Assembly: GCA_016292635.1 (NCBI GenBank)
Contig: JAEDIC010000017.1
Location: forward strand, 1-46,094
Reading direction: 5' to 3'
DNA length: 46,094 nt
Source of the DNA: Clostridia bacterium
GTDB lineage: Bacteria; Bacillota; Clostridia; Christensenellales; CAG-138
Shown here one piece after another: positions 33,686 to 41,885 of this stretch (position 1 is its first letter; each line of letters opens with the position of its first letter). The notes beneath the pieces were generated by a model. The model was not told the DNA's origin, ran no database searches, and saw only the letters and a list, made by a program, of their open reading frames with translations. The position numbers and the translations under genes were made by a program.

Positions 33686-34060
33686 CTATCTTACTATATC
33701 GAACTCCACCTCGGGCAGCCGCCGCTGCAGCCGCACCACAAGGGGGGGCTTGTCGTTGTTCTTGGGGCTTGCGCCCATTATTATGGTGTTTATATGGTTG
33801 GTCTCGGCGTAATTCACAAGAGCGTCTTCCACGTCGTCCGCCCGAAGCAGAATAAGCTCCGCCCCCGCCAGCTGGGCCGCAGTAAAAAGGTATTCCACCG
33901 CGTCCCCCTCAAAGGGAGAGCCCATAAAGTTTCGACCGGTCTCAACGCAATGCACCACATGTATATCCGCCTTTTCCCCCCGCTCCAGGCCCCGGGCGAT
34001 AAGCCTGTCGCAGGTATGCTGGCCCGTGACGCATACCATTATATTGTTCCATTCAGCCAT
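33686..34060 (-). CDS. Universal stress protein-like (Usp fold) protein
   Basis: A 124-aa soluble protein with the Usp alpha/beta pattern: NNIMVCVTGQHTCDRLIARG at the first strand-loop-helix, ADIHVVHCVE at the second strand and NTIIMGASPKNN at the fourth. It most resembles the Usp-like domain seen in KdpD-type proteins; the canonical GxxGx9GS ATP loop is not clear, so ATP binding is uncertain. It starts 6 nt after the LOG-family gene and is probably in its operon. The nearest purine-rich site is rather far (AAAGG, 11 nt). Confidence 0.8.
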   Translation of the reverse strand: MAEWNNIMVCVTGQHTCDRLIARGLERGEKADIHVVHCVETGRNFMGSPFEGDAVEYLFTAAQLAGAELILLRADDVEDALVNYAETNHINTIIMGASPKNNDKPPLVVRLQRRLPEVEFDIVR

Positions 34061-34066
34061 GATACA

Positions 34067-34666
34067 TCACGCCTTTCCTCCGGCAGAGATGATGGCATCC
34101 CTTATCTTATCGGGAAGCTCCGCCGGACGCATATTTGAGAGCATTTCCACAGCCGTCTCCGGCGTATCCGCCACGGCAAAGATGGAAAGACAGGCGGAAG
34201 AGGTGAATCCCTCCTCAACGCAGTAATTAAGCTGAGCTATCAGCTTATCATAATATCCCTTTGTATTGAGTATTACCACCGGAGCGGAAATATAGCCCAG
34301 CTGGTTCAGCGTAAGCACTTCCATCAGCTCCTCCAGCGTGCCGTATCCTCCCGGCAGGGCCAGAAAGCCCTCGCTGAGCTTTTCCATGGTGGCCTTGCGG
34401 GTGTGCATATCCGGGGTCACTATTAATTCGTCACAATTGGGATAGGCGATGCCGGGCTGGTTCAGTTTTTCGGGTATAACGCCTATGAGCCTGCCCCCGT
34501 TTTCATGTATTCCCCGGGCCGCCGCCCCCATAAGGCCGGTATCCCCTCCGCCGAACACCATGCCGATGTTCTTTTCCGCAAGAAGACTGCCCGCCCTGTA
34601 TGCGGCGTCGATATAGGCGGGGGCAATGTTGGAGCAAGACGCACCGAATACACATATGTTTTTCAT
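34067..34666 (-). CDS. LOG-family protein (TIGR00730; nucleoside 5'-monophosphate phosphoribohydrolase)
   Basis: A 199-aa Rossmann-fold protein. It has VFGASCSNIAPAYID at the N-terminus, VFGGGDTGLMGAAARG, and the signature PGGYGTLEELMEVLT. Plant LOG enzymes release cytokinin bases from riboside monophosphates; bacterial relatives hydrolyse AMP-like nucleotides. The natural substrate here is unknown. It heads a two-gene unit with the Usp-like gene. Confidence 0.93.
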   Translation of the reverse strand: MKNICVFGASCSNIAPAYIDAAYRAGSLLAEKNIGMVFGGGDTGLMGAAARGIHENGGRLIGVIPEKLNQPGIAYPNCDELIVTPDMHTRKATMEKLSEGFLALPGGYGTLEELMEVLTLNQLGYISAPVVILNTKGYYDKLIAQLNYCVEEGFTSSACLSIFAVADTPETAVEMLSNMRPAELPDKIRDAIISAGGKA

Positions 34667-34811
34667 TGTTTTCCCGCCTCCGGTTTCGTTAAATTAGCAT
34701 CAATCCTGTGCCGAATGTAATTATATCATTACAGCGATAATAAATGAATAGCTTTGTGCAAAAGTTTACTTTTGTTCCCATATTCCTTATACTTTTCGCT
34801 CTGGCCATGAA

Positions 34812-34838
34812 AATCGGCGGCTTTCGCCGCCGATTCCG
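34812..34838 (-). terminator. Terminator of the glycogen operon
   Basis: A 10-bp perfect stem AATCGGCGGC/GCCGCCGATT (34812-34835) with a GAAA loop on the minus strand, followed by TTTTC. It is 10 nt after the glgA stop. Confidence 0.85.
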
Positions 34839-34844
34839 TATGCG

Positions 34845-36500
34845 TCAATGCTTTCTGTATTTGATCCTGTTGTAAAGGTTTATATATTCCTCAGCCGACC
34901 TATCCCAGGTAAAATGGGCGCCCATGGCGTTCTGTATAAGCCTCTGCCATACATCGGGATTGCGATAAGCCTCAATTGCCCTGTCCACCGCGCCCAGCAT
35001 ATCCAGGTGATTATACCGGGCAAAGGTAAATCCAAGGCCCTCGCCGGTGAATTTATTGAAAGGTTCAATGCTGTCCTTAAGGCCGCCGGTCTCTCGTACT
35101 ATGGGCAGGGTGCCGTAGCGAAGGGCTATCATCTGGGCCAATCCGCAGGGCTCAAACTGGGAAGGCATAAGGAACATATCCGCGCCGCCGTATATCCTGT
35201 TTGCAATGGAGTTGCTGTAGGTAAGGCGGGCGGCTATCCTTCCGCCGTATTTCCAGGAGGCCCAGCTGAAAAGATGCTCGTAGCGGGTGTCGCCGCTGCC
35301 CAGCACCGCCAGCTGTATGCCCTTCTCCATAAGGGCTTCTATGGCGTATTCGATTATGTCCAGTCCCTTCTGACCGGTAAAGCGGGTAACTATGCCCACC
35401 AGGGGAGAGTCATCCTTATCCAGCCAGAACTCGGTGCGCAATGCCTCCTTGCACTTTGCCTTGCCGGAAAGATCCGCCGCCGTAAAGTTGAAGGGAAGGT
35501 TTTTGTCCGTTGCCGGGTCAAAAAGGTCCTCGTCTATGCCGTTTAGTATGCCGTATACATCCCGGCTTCTTCTGCGGAGCAGGCCGTCAAGGTTTTCGCC
35601 GTATTCCGCGGTCTGTATCTCACGGGCATATGTGGGGCTTACGGTGGTTATAGCGTCCGCGAAGGACAACGCGCCCTTTGTAAAGTTCACGTCGTTATAA
35701 TACTCTATGGTATCAGGGTTAAAGCTGGCCTTGTCTATGGAGAGTATGTCATTCATATGCTTCCAGCCGAATATGCCCTGATACCTGAGATTGTGTATTG
35801 TGTACATGGTGGCGATATCCCGGTATTCCCACATACAGCTGTACTGCATACGAAGCAGGGCTATGCTCATTGCCGCCTGCCAGTCGTGGGCATGGAGCAC
35901 ATCGGGATAAAAGTTAATGTGGCGCAGGGCGTCCAGCGCCGCCTTGGAGAAGAAGGCAAAGCGCTCGCCCTCTTCGTTATTGCATTCGCCGTAGATATAG
36001 CTGCGGCCGAAGTAGTATTCGTTATCCAGAAAATAGTATATGACCCCATCCTTTTCCATGGACATTATGCCGCAGTATTGGCTGCGCCAGCCCATGGGCA
36101 CATAAAAGTTGGTGATGTAGGTCATTTGGGAGCGATACTGCTGACCTATGGCGGAATACAGTGGCAGCATCACCCTTACATCCACGCCCTTTTTCCTGAG
36201 CACCCCAGGCAAGGCGCCCACAACGTCCGCAAGGCCGCCCGTCTTAACAAAGGGGGCGCATTCCGACGCAACGAACAGCACTTTAATGGGAGGCTTGGGA
36301 AACTCCGCCGGTATTTCAGGCATTATCTCCGCCGCCGCTTCCACCTTGGCGGGTACCTCCTCCGCCTTTTCGGCCTTTTCCTCAGTGATTTCCCCCTTCG
36401 CTTCTTCAGTTGCCTCCACGGCTTTCTCTGCGGTAAGGGCAGGCTCCTTTGCAGCCTTGGCGGTATCCTTTTGTGTGTTGTCTGCTTTCCTGACGCTCAT
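34845..36500 (-). CDS. glgA: Glycogen synthase with a charged N-terminal extension
   Basis: A 551-aa GT5 enzyme that transfers glucose from ADP-glucose to alpha-1,4-glucan. The catalytic part begins at about residue 72 with IKVLFVASECAPFVKTGGLADVVG, containing the KTGGL ADP-glucose motif; the GT-B C-terminal half has TRFTGQKGLDII and PSQFEPCGLAQM. The first ~70 residues are a low-complexity Ala/Glu/Lys stretch absent from typical GlgA, which starts right at VLFVASE. The extension is in the same frame with no internal ATG near the usual start, so it appears real. Last gene of the operon, 98 nt after glgD. Confidence 0.96.
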   Translation of the reverse strand: MSVRKADNTQKDTAKAAKEPALTAEKAVEATEEAKGEITEEKAEKAEEVPAKVEAAAEIMPEIPAEFPKPPIKVLFVASECAPFVKTGGLADVVGALPGVLRKKGVDVRVMLPLYSAIGQQYRSQMTYITNFYVPMGWRSQYCGIMSMEKDGVIYYFLDNEYYFGRSYIYGECNNEEGERFAFFSKAALDALRHINFYPDVLHAHDWQAAMSIALLRMQYSCMWEYRDIATMYTIHNLRYQGIFGWKHMNDILSIDKASFNPDTIEYYNDVNFTKGALSFADAITTVSPTYAREIQTAEYGENLDGLLRRRSRDVYGILNGIDEDLFDPATDKNLPFNFTAADLSGKAKCKEALRTEFWLDKDDSPLVGIVTRFTGQKGLDIIEYAIEALMEKGIQLAVLGSGDTRYEHLFSWASWKYGGRIAARLTYSNSIANRIYGGADMFLMPSQFEPCGLAQMIALRYGTLPIVRETGGLKDSIEPFNKFTGEGLGFTFARYNHLDMLGAVDRAIEAYRNPDVWQRLIQNAMGAHFTWDRSAEEYINLYNRIKYRKH

Positions 36501-36558
36501 ATGTATGTTACCTTTTTATATATTTTAGCCTTTGCGGGCTGTCTTTAGCCAAGCAATA

Positions 36559-36579
36559 GGCGGGAGGCACGCTCCCGCC
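36559..36579 (-). terminator. Intercistronic hairpin between glgD and glgA
   Basis: GGCGGGAG pairs perfectly with CTCCCGCC (36559-36566 with 36572-36579), loop of 5. No T-run follows on the minus strand, so it may be an RNA-stability or partial-attenuation element rather than a full terminator. Confidence 0.45.
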
Positions 36580-36598
36580 CCGTATATCCTTTTTATCT

Positions 36599-37723
36599 TT
36601 AGATAACGCTGCCCTTGCGAATAATTATGGGGAAGCTGTCGTAGCCCGCAAGCTTCCTTCCGCTTCGTATGGTGCAGCCCTTATCCAGTATGGCGTAGTT
36701 CATTTCGCAGCCTCCCTCGATATGGCAGGCCTGCAGCACCACGCAATTCTTCAGCTTGCTGCCCTTGCCAACGTGTGTGCCACGGAACAGCACGCAGTTT
36801 TCAACCTCGCCCTCAATTACGCAGCCGTCTGCAACAAGGCTGTTCTTAACCTTTGCATCGCCGATATACCTTGCGGGCACTTCGTCCTTTATCTTGGTAT
36901 ATATGGGGTGGTTGCTGTTGAAAAGGTCGTCCCTTACTTCCTTCTTCAGCACGTTCATGTTGTGGTCGAAATAGCTGGAAATGGAGCTCAGGCAGCCAAT
37001 ATAGCCGTCATAACGCCAGCCGTAGATGGCGAGGTCGTTCACTTTTTTCAGCAGCACATCCCTGATGAACTCGGACTCGCCCCGTGAGTATGCTTCCTCC
37101 ACCAGATACTCAAAGGTATTCTTCTCCATTATAGTGGTATCGCAGAATGAATAGCAAGTGGAGGGATTGTTGGGGTTGAGCTGAATGTCGGTTATGCGGC
37201 CGTCGTCAGCCAGGGCAAAGCGCAGCTCGTTGAACTGGTCATCGGGATGATGCAGCCCCACCTCATTGTACATGAGGGTTATGTCTGCGCCGGTCTCGAT
37301 ATGCTGCTTTATCATATCGTCATAGGTGGTGTTGTATATGGTATGGCTGCCCACCAGTATGATGTACTTCTGGGTGCTGCGGCGGATATAGCCCATTACG
37401 GAATGGTATGCATCTATGGTGCCCCGGTAAATTCCGGTATTGTCACGGGTAACGAAGGGAGGCAGAATGAACAGGCCGTCACGCTTCCTGTGCAGCTCCC
37501 ATTCCTTGCCGCTGCCAAGGTGGTCCATAAGGGAGTGATAGTTCTTCTGGGCCACTATGCCAACGTTGGATATGCCGGTGTTCACCAGATTGCTTAGCAC
37601 GAAGTCAATGCAGCGATACCTGCCCGCAAAGGGCACGGCTGCCACGGAACGGGAGTAGGTAAGGTCTCTCAGCTGCATGCTGGATTCGCCTGTGTATATA
37701 AGTCCAAATACGTCGTTTCTCAT
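36599..37723 (-). CDS. glgD: Glucose-1-phosphate adenylyltransferase regulatory subunit
   Basis: A 374-aa GlgC paralogue. The nucleotidyltransferase fold and the left-handed beta-helix C-terminus (VADGCVIEGEVENCVLFRGT) are kept, but the N-terminal GGxGxRL nucleotide loop of GlgC is replaced by YTGESSMQLRDLTYSRS. In Firmicutes GlgD is a non-catalytic or weakly active partner that tunes GlgC. It begins 3 nt after glgC. Confidence 0.96.
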   Translation of the reverse strand: MRNDVFGLIYTGESSMQLRDLTYSRSVAAVPFAGRYRCIDFVLSNLVNTGISNVGIVAQKNYHSLMDHLGSGKEWELHRKRDGLFILPPFVTRDNTGIYRGTIDAYHSVMGYIRRSTQKYIILVGSHTIYNTTYDDMIKQHIETGADITLMYNEVGLHHPDDQFNELRFALADDGRITDIQLNPNNPSTCYSFCDTTIMEKNTFEYLVEEAYSRGESEFIRDVLLKKVNDLAIYGWRYDGYIGCLSSISSYFDHNMNVLKKEVRDDLFNSNHPIYTKIKDEVPARYIGDAKVKNSLVADGCVIEGEVENCVLFRGTHVGKGSKLKNCVVLQACHIEGGCEMNYAILDKGCTIRSGRKLAGYDSFPIIIRKGSVI

Positions 37724-37726
37724 GGC

Positions 37727-38965
37727 TTATTTCTCCTCGTCCTCAATTGCGCCGTACACTCTCGTATTGACTATCATGCCCACGGGCACCCTGCTGCCGG
37801 CGGCTATCTCTGTGCCGCTGGCAATAAGGGTTATATCGTCGGTAAGGGAGGTATCGTATTCGCCATCCTCGGGCCTGCGTTCAGCGCCAACGAAGGAATC
37901 CCTGCCAACTATGGAGTTTTCACCCAGTATGGCCCTCTGCACCTTGGCTCCGCTGCGTATGACGGCGCCGGGCATTACCACGGAATCGACCACCTCGGCC
38001 CCCTCCTCAACGGTTACGCCCGCAAACAGCACGCTGTGTTTTACCACGCCCGCAACATCGCAGCCTTCCGCCACGGAGCTGCGCTCTATGCTGGCGTTTA
38101 TGCCAACGCAGTGGGGGGGCATACAGGGAGATTTGCTGTATATGCGCCAATCCGGATCGTCCAGCTGAATGGCGGGGCTGTCCGAGATAAGATCCATGTT
38201 GGCCTCCCAGAGGCTCTGCACAGTACCAACATCCTTCCAGTAGGAATCAAACGCGTAAGCATATACCCCAAGGCCATCGTTCAGTATGGCGGGGATTATG
38301 TCCTTTCCGAAGTCATTTTCGGATTCGGGATTTTCTTCATCCAGGCAGAGATACTTCCTCAGCACCGGCCAGGAGAAAATGTATATACCCATGGAAGCCT
38401 TGTTGCTCTTGGGGTGCTTGGGCTTTTCTTCGAATTCTATTATGCGGTCCTCGCTGTCGGTGTTCATAATGCCGAAGCGATGGGCCTCCTCCATGGGGAC
38501 GGGACGAACGGCTATGGTAAGATCCGCCCTTTTTTTCTCATGGGCATTCAGCATGGCGGCGTAGTCCATTTTATAAATATGGTCGCCGGAAAGTATGAGC
38601 ACATATTCCGGATCATACCTGTCTATGAAGGCAATATTCTGATAGATGGCGTCGGCGGTGCCGGAATACCAGCGGCCGGTCTTGCTTGACTGATAGGGAG
38701 GCAGCACGAATACGCCGCCGCTGTTCCTGTCCAGATCCCATGCCTGGCCGGTGCCTATATAGGCGTTCAGCTCAAGGGGCTCATACTGGGTAAGCACACC
38801 CACGGTATCGATATCCGAATTGACGCAATTGGACAAGGGGAAATCGATAATCCTGTACTTGCCGCCAAATGGCACGGCGGGCTTTGCCATGCGGTTGGTA
38901 AGTACGCTGAGACGGCTTCCCTGTCCGCCTGCCAGCAGCATGGCTACTACTCTCTTTCTGACCAT
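37727..38965 (-). CDS. glgC: Glucose-1-phosphate adenylyltransferase, catalytic subunit
   Basis: A 412-aa ADP-glucose pyrophosphorylase: glucose 1-phosphate + ATP gives ADP-glucose + PPi, the committed step of glycogen synthesis. It has the catalytic loop LAGGQGSRLSVLTNRMAKPA, the substrate segment VLILSGDHIYKMDY, and the IIEFEEKPKHPKS motif, then a beta-helix C-terminus. It pairs with GlgD, encoded 3 nt downstream. A gap of 143 nt separates it from glgB. Confidence 0.97.
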   Translation of the reverse strand: MVRKRVVAMLLAGGQGSRLSVLTNRMAKPAVPFGGKYRIIDFPLSNCVNSDIDTVGVLTQYEPLELNAYIGTGQAWDLDRNSGGVFVLPPYQSSKTGRWYSGTADAIYQNIAFIDRYDPEYVLILSGDHIYKMDYAAMLNAHEKKRADLTIAVRPVPMEEAHRFGIMNTDSEDRIIEFEEKPKHPKSNKASMGIYIFSWPVLRKYLCLDEENPESENDFGKDIIPAILNDGLGVYAYAFDSYWKDVGTVQSLWEANMDLISDSPAIQLDDPDWRIYSKSPCMPPHCVGINASIERSSVAEGCDVAGVVKHSVLFAGVTVEEGAEVVDSVVMPGAVIRSGAKVQRAILGENSIVGRDSFVGAERRPEDGEYDTSLTDDITLIASGTEIAAGSRVPVGMIVNTRVYGAIEDEEK

Positions 38966-39108
38966 AAGTTACCTCCCTGTCAATAAAGGCTTTTATGATG
39001 ATATGTATTTTATTTCCGCAGGCTGCGGGAAAAGCTTTCCAAAGATTTGATGTTATTGGGATTTATGCCGAGGCGCGGCGCCCCCGTGTGTTTTAATTTT
39101 ATCGGCCC

Positions 39109-40962
39109 TTATTCGCTGAGGCAATAGTATACCGCCTCGTAGGGGGACAGCATTATATCCACATAGCAATTGCCGTCCTCGTCCTCTTCGGTCTCTATGC
39201 CCTTTATGTCCCGCATGTCCACATTGGAAAGGACCTGGTCCATGGTGGCCTTCCTTGCCATGGGTATGCGGTAAGGATAATGCTCAACAGGGGTAAAGTT
39301 GAAGGCGCAGAGCAGCTCCCTGCCCTTGGCGTCCCGGCGCACGAAAGCCAGCACGCTGTGCGCGGCGTCGTCCACCTGCATCCACTGGAACCCCTCCCAG
39401 CTGTCATCCTGCTGATACAGGGCGGGGGTAGAGGTATAAAATTTATTCAGCTGAGCCACGAATTCCTGCATTTCGGAATGGGCGGGATACTCCAGCAGCA
39501 GCCAATCCAGAGACTGGCGGAAGTTCCACTCGATAAACTGACCAAACTCATTTCCCATGAAGGTGAGCTTTTTGCCGGGATGGGCGTACTGATACATATA
39601 CAGCAGCCTGAGCTGGCGGAATTTGTCAACGTATTCGCCGGGCATACGGTTTATAAGGCTCTTTTTGCCGTGCACCACCTCGTCATGGGAAAGGGGCAGC
39701 AGATAATGCTCGGAAAACGCATAGCACATGGAGAAGGTTATCTGGTTGTGATGATACTTGCGGTATACGCTGTCGCGGGAAATGTAATCCAGGGTATCAT
39801 TCATCCAGCCCATGTTCCATTTATAATCGAACCCCAGCCCGCCCCATTGTGTGGGTGCGGTTATGCCGGCAAAGGCGGTGCTTTCCTCCGCAAAGAGCAG
39901 CCGCCCGGGGAATTCCTCATGGATAACGTCGGACAGCCTGCGCAAGAACTCTATGGCGCCAAGGTTTTCATTGCCGCCGTAGATATTGGGCAGCCACTGA
40001 CCCTCCTCACGGTCGTAGTCAAGGTAAAGCATACAGCTTACCGCATCCACCCGAATGCCGTCCACATGGAATTCCTTCATCAGGAACACGGCGTTTGATA
40101 TGAGGAAGCTCCTAACTTCGTTCATCTCGTAATTGAACAGCATTGTGCCCCACCGGGGCTGTTCTCCCCGGCGGGGATCCGGATGCTCGTAAAGGGCGGT
40201 GCCGTCAAAGCGGCGCAGGCCCTGGGCGTCACGGGTGAAGTGGGCAGGCACCCAGTCCACTATAACGCCTATGCCCGCCTTGTGGCAGGCGTCCACCAAC
40301 GCCTTGAACTGGGCGGGTGTGCCGTATCGGGATGTTATGGAATAATAGCCCGTTACCTGATAGCCCCAGCTGTCGTCAAGGGGATATTCGGATACCGGCA
40401 TAAGCTCTATGTGGGTGTACCCCATGGAGGAAACGTACTTTACCAGCCGCTCTGCCATGGCCTCAAAGTCCAGCCCCTCTATCCAGCTGCCGGGATGCAC
40501 TTCGTATATGCACATGGGAGAAGTATGGGAGTCCTTCACGGCCAGGGCTTTCATGTATTCAGCGTCCTGCCATTCATAGCCGTCCTGAAGGTCCCATATT
40601 TCCGACGCGGTATTGGGCCTCATCTGGCTGCGGAAGGCAAAGGGATCGGCCTTGTACAGCATTTCCCCGCTCTTTGTGCGGATGGCAAATTTATATATGT
40701 CCCCCGCGCTCACTATGCCTATAAAGCACTGCCATACCCCTGTGCTGCCGCAGGGAGTCATGGGGTCGGCCTCGGTGTTCCACTGATTGAAGTTGCCAAC
40801 GACGCTTACGGCCTCCGCGTTTGGGGCCCATACGGCAAAGCGGTACATATCGTAGCCATTGTGCTTAACGCGATGGCAGCCCAGCGTAAGGTATGCGTAT
40901 GTATTGGTTCCCTCCCCCCAGAGGTAAAGGTCGGTCTCGCGAAGGTTCTGATCCATTAACAT
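39109..40962 (-). CDS. glgB: 1,4-alpha-glucan branching enzyme (GH13)
   Basis: A 617-aa enzyme that forms alpha-1,6 branches in glycogen. It has an N-terminal CBM48-type domain (RFAVWAPNAEAVSVVGNFNQW), then the GH13 barrel with VDWVPAHF, the nucleophile Asp in DGIRVDAVSCMLYLDY, the acid Glu in LFAEEST and the LPLSHDEVVHGKKS region, and a C-terminal beta-domain. First gene of the operon. Two Met codons compete (40962 and 40956); GAGG is 4 nt from the first and 10 nt from the second. A strong promoter lies upstream. Confidence 0.97.
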   Translation of the reverse strand: MLMDQNLRETDLYLWGEGTNTYAYLTLGCHRVKHNGYDMYRFAVWAPNAEAVSVVGNFNQWNTEADPMTPCGSTGVWQCFIGIVSAGDIYKFAIRTKSGEMLYKADPFAFRSQMRPNTASEIWDLQDGYEWQDAEYMKALAVKDSHTSPMCIYEVHPGSWIEGLDFEAMAERLVKYVSSMGYTHIELMPVSEYPLDDSWGYQVTGYYSITSRYGTPAQFKALVDACHKAGIGVIVDWVPAHFTRDAQGLRRFDGTALYEHPDPRRGEQPRWGTMLFNYEMNEVRSFLISNAVFLMKEFHVDGIRVDAVSCMLYLDYDREEGQWLPNIYGGNENLGAIEFLRRLSDVIHEEFPGRLLFAEESTAFAGITAPTQWGGLGFDYKWNMGWMNDTLDYISRDSVYRKYHHNQITFSMCYAFSEHYLLPLSHDEVVHGKKSLINRMPGEYVDKFRQLRLLYMYQYAHPGKKLTFMGNEFGQFIEWNFRQSLDWLLLEYPAHSEMQEFVAQLNKFYTSTPALYQQDDSWEGFQWMQVDDAAHSVLAFVRRDAKGRELLCAFNFTPVEHYPYRIPMARKATMDQVLSNVDMRDIKGIETEEDEDGNCYVDIMLSPYEAVYYCLSE

Positions 40963-41010
40963 ATATCCTCTAAAAAATATTTGTATTATTTTCTTTTGCG
41001 GGGTATTTAT

Positions 41011-41040
41011 ATTTTACACCACAAACATATAGACTGTCAA
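41011..41040 (-). promoter_or_regulatory. Sigma-A promoter of the glycogen operon
   Basis: Minus-strand TTGACA (41035-41040) and TAAAAT (41011-41016) are 18 nt apart, giving a leader of about 45 nt before glgB. Confidence 0.78.
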
Positions 41041-41197
41041 AAAACTCCAATGGACCGGATCAGATATTTTTCCGGCCATTTCCCGGAAAATATTCCTCTT
41101 TTCCTTTTTTTCGTACGCCCGTACGGCGGATTGATTCCGGTTTCCTTCCCTGCCTTAAAACTTATCGTCAAAAAAATATTTAATTTTCCAGCCAAAG

Positions 41198-41206
41198 TGA
41201 TATACT
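41198..41206 (+). promoter_or_regulatory. Extended -10 promoter of the DUF1858 gene
   Basis: TGATATACT (41198-41206) is an extended -10. The -35 region is AT-rich without a clear TTGACA. The start codon is 35 nt downstream. Confidence 0.6.
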
Positions 41207-41240
41207 ATTAGTGAAGAATAACCAATAAAGGAGAAATACA

Positions 41241-41447
41241 ATGTCCCTTTCCGTTACCAAGGATATGACCATCGAACAGATTCTTCGCACCGATATCGGC
41301 ATCGCAGAAATTCTTACCGACGCCGGAATGCACTGTCTGGGCTGCGTAATGGCCCACGGCGAGGATCTTGAGCAAGCCTGTGCCGTTCACGGCATAGACG
41401 CAGACGCCCTTATCAATGCCATAAACGATTACCTCGCAAGCAAGTAA
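41241..41447 (+). CDS. DUF1858 domain protein
   Basis: A 68-aa stand-alone DUF1858 domain. It shows the family pattern VTKDMTIEQILRTD, then GMHCLGCVMAHGEDLEQAC with the CLGC pair. The same domain is found fused to hybrid-cluster and other redox proteins, and the CxxC suggests a thiol or metal role. Its function is not established. AAAGGAG precedes the ATG. Confidence 0.93.
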   Translation: MSLSVTKDMTIEQILRTDIGIAEILTDAGMHCLGCVMAHGEDLEQACAVHGIDADALINAINDYLASK

Positions 41448-41489
41448 CACCCCAAACTCAAAAAAGGCGCACGGCAGCGCGCCAAGCTG

Positions 41490-41520
41490 TGGGAAAAGTG
41501 GCATTACGCCACTTTTCCCA
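41490..41520. terminator. Perfect 13-bp hairpin after the DUF1858 gene
   Basis: TGGGAAAAGTGGC (41490-41502) is the exact reverse complement of 41508-41520, loop ATTAC. It lies 43 nt after the stop. The following TGTTTAAA is a poor T-tract, so it may be a terminator or a repeat element. Confidence 0.5.
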
Positions 41521-41745
41521 TGTTTAAATGGCTCCCTTGTGCCCGCGGCACGGTCAGGGAGTCACGCAAAGAAACCCTTGCCGCGCGAGGCTTACGCGGG
41601 TTTTCCCCACAGGCAGCCAAATCCGATTGAAGCCTCCGCCCCCAAACCCCCAAGGGTTTTTCCACAGGCTGCATACCGTCCATATGGGCGGTTTTCTTCT
41701 ATATTAAATAAAATTAAATATTAAATAAACCTCCCTGCAAAAAAG

Positions 41746-41777
41746 CAAATTTGGCCCCCTCATTGAGGCCAAATTTG
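41746..41777. repeat. 11-bp inverted repeat
   Basis: CAAATTTGGCC (41746-41756) pairs with GGCCAAATTTG (41767-41777), spacer 10. The right arm overlaps the tail of repeat copy E. Confidence 0.5.
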
Positions 41778-41875
41778 GAAAACCGCCAAAGCGTCGTATT
41801 CATTTTTCTCTCTGACTTCTCAGCTTTTCTTTTTGCTTCTTTTTTCTTTCTTTTCCCATGAAAAGAAAGAGAAAA
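41767..41875 (-). repeat. Intergenic hairpin repeat, copy E (reverse orientation)
   Basis: CTTTCTTTTC (41846-41855) pairs perfectly with GAAAAGAAAG (41860-41869), loop CCAT, within longer pyrimidine and purine runs. Read on the minus strand, the tail GACGCTTTGGCGGTTTTCC follows (about 41776-41795). It is just after the stop of the surface-protein gene. Confidence 0.6.
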
Positions 41876-41885
41876 CATGACGCGC

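Larger units (their letters stand above)
41448..41885. other. Gene-free region with hairpins and repeats
   Basis: 438 bases without a credible gene. It holds a perfect 13-bp hairpin (41490-41520), a near-direct repeat of GGGTTTTCCCCACAGGC (41598-41614 and 41654-41669), an AT-rich ATTAAATA run at about 41701-41730, an 11-bp inverted repeat (41746-41777) and repeat copy E. Confidence 0.7.

Noticed and set aside
41598..41669. CRISPR-like direct repeat
   Set aside because: Only two imperfect copies with a single spacer and no cas genes.
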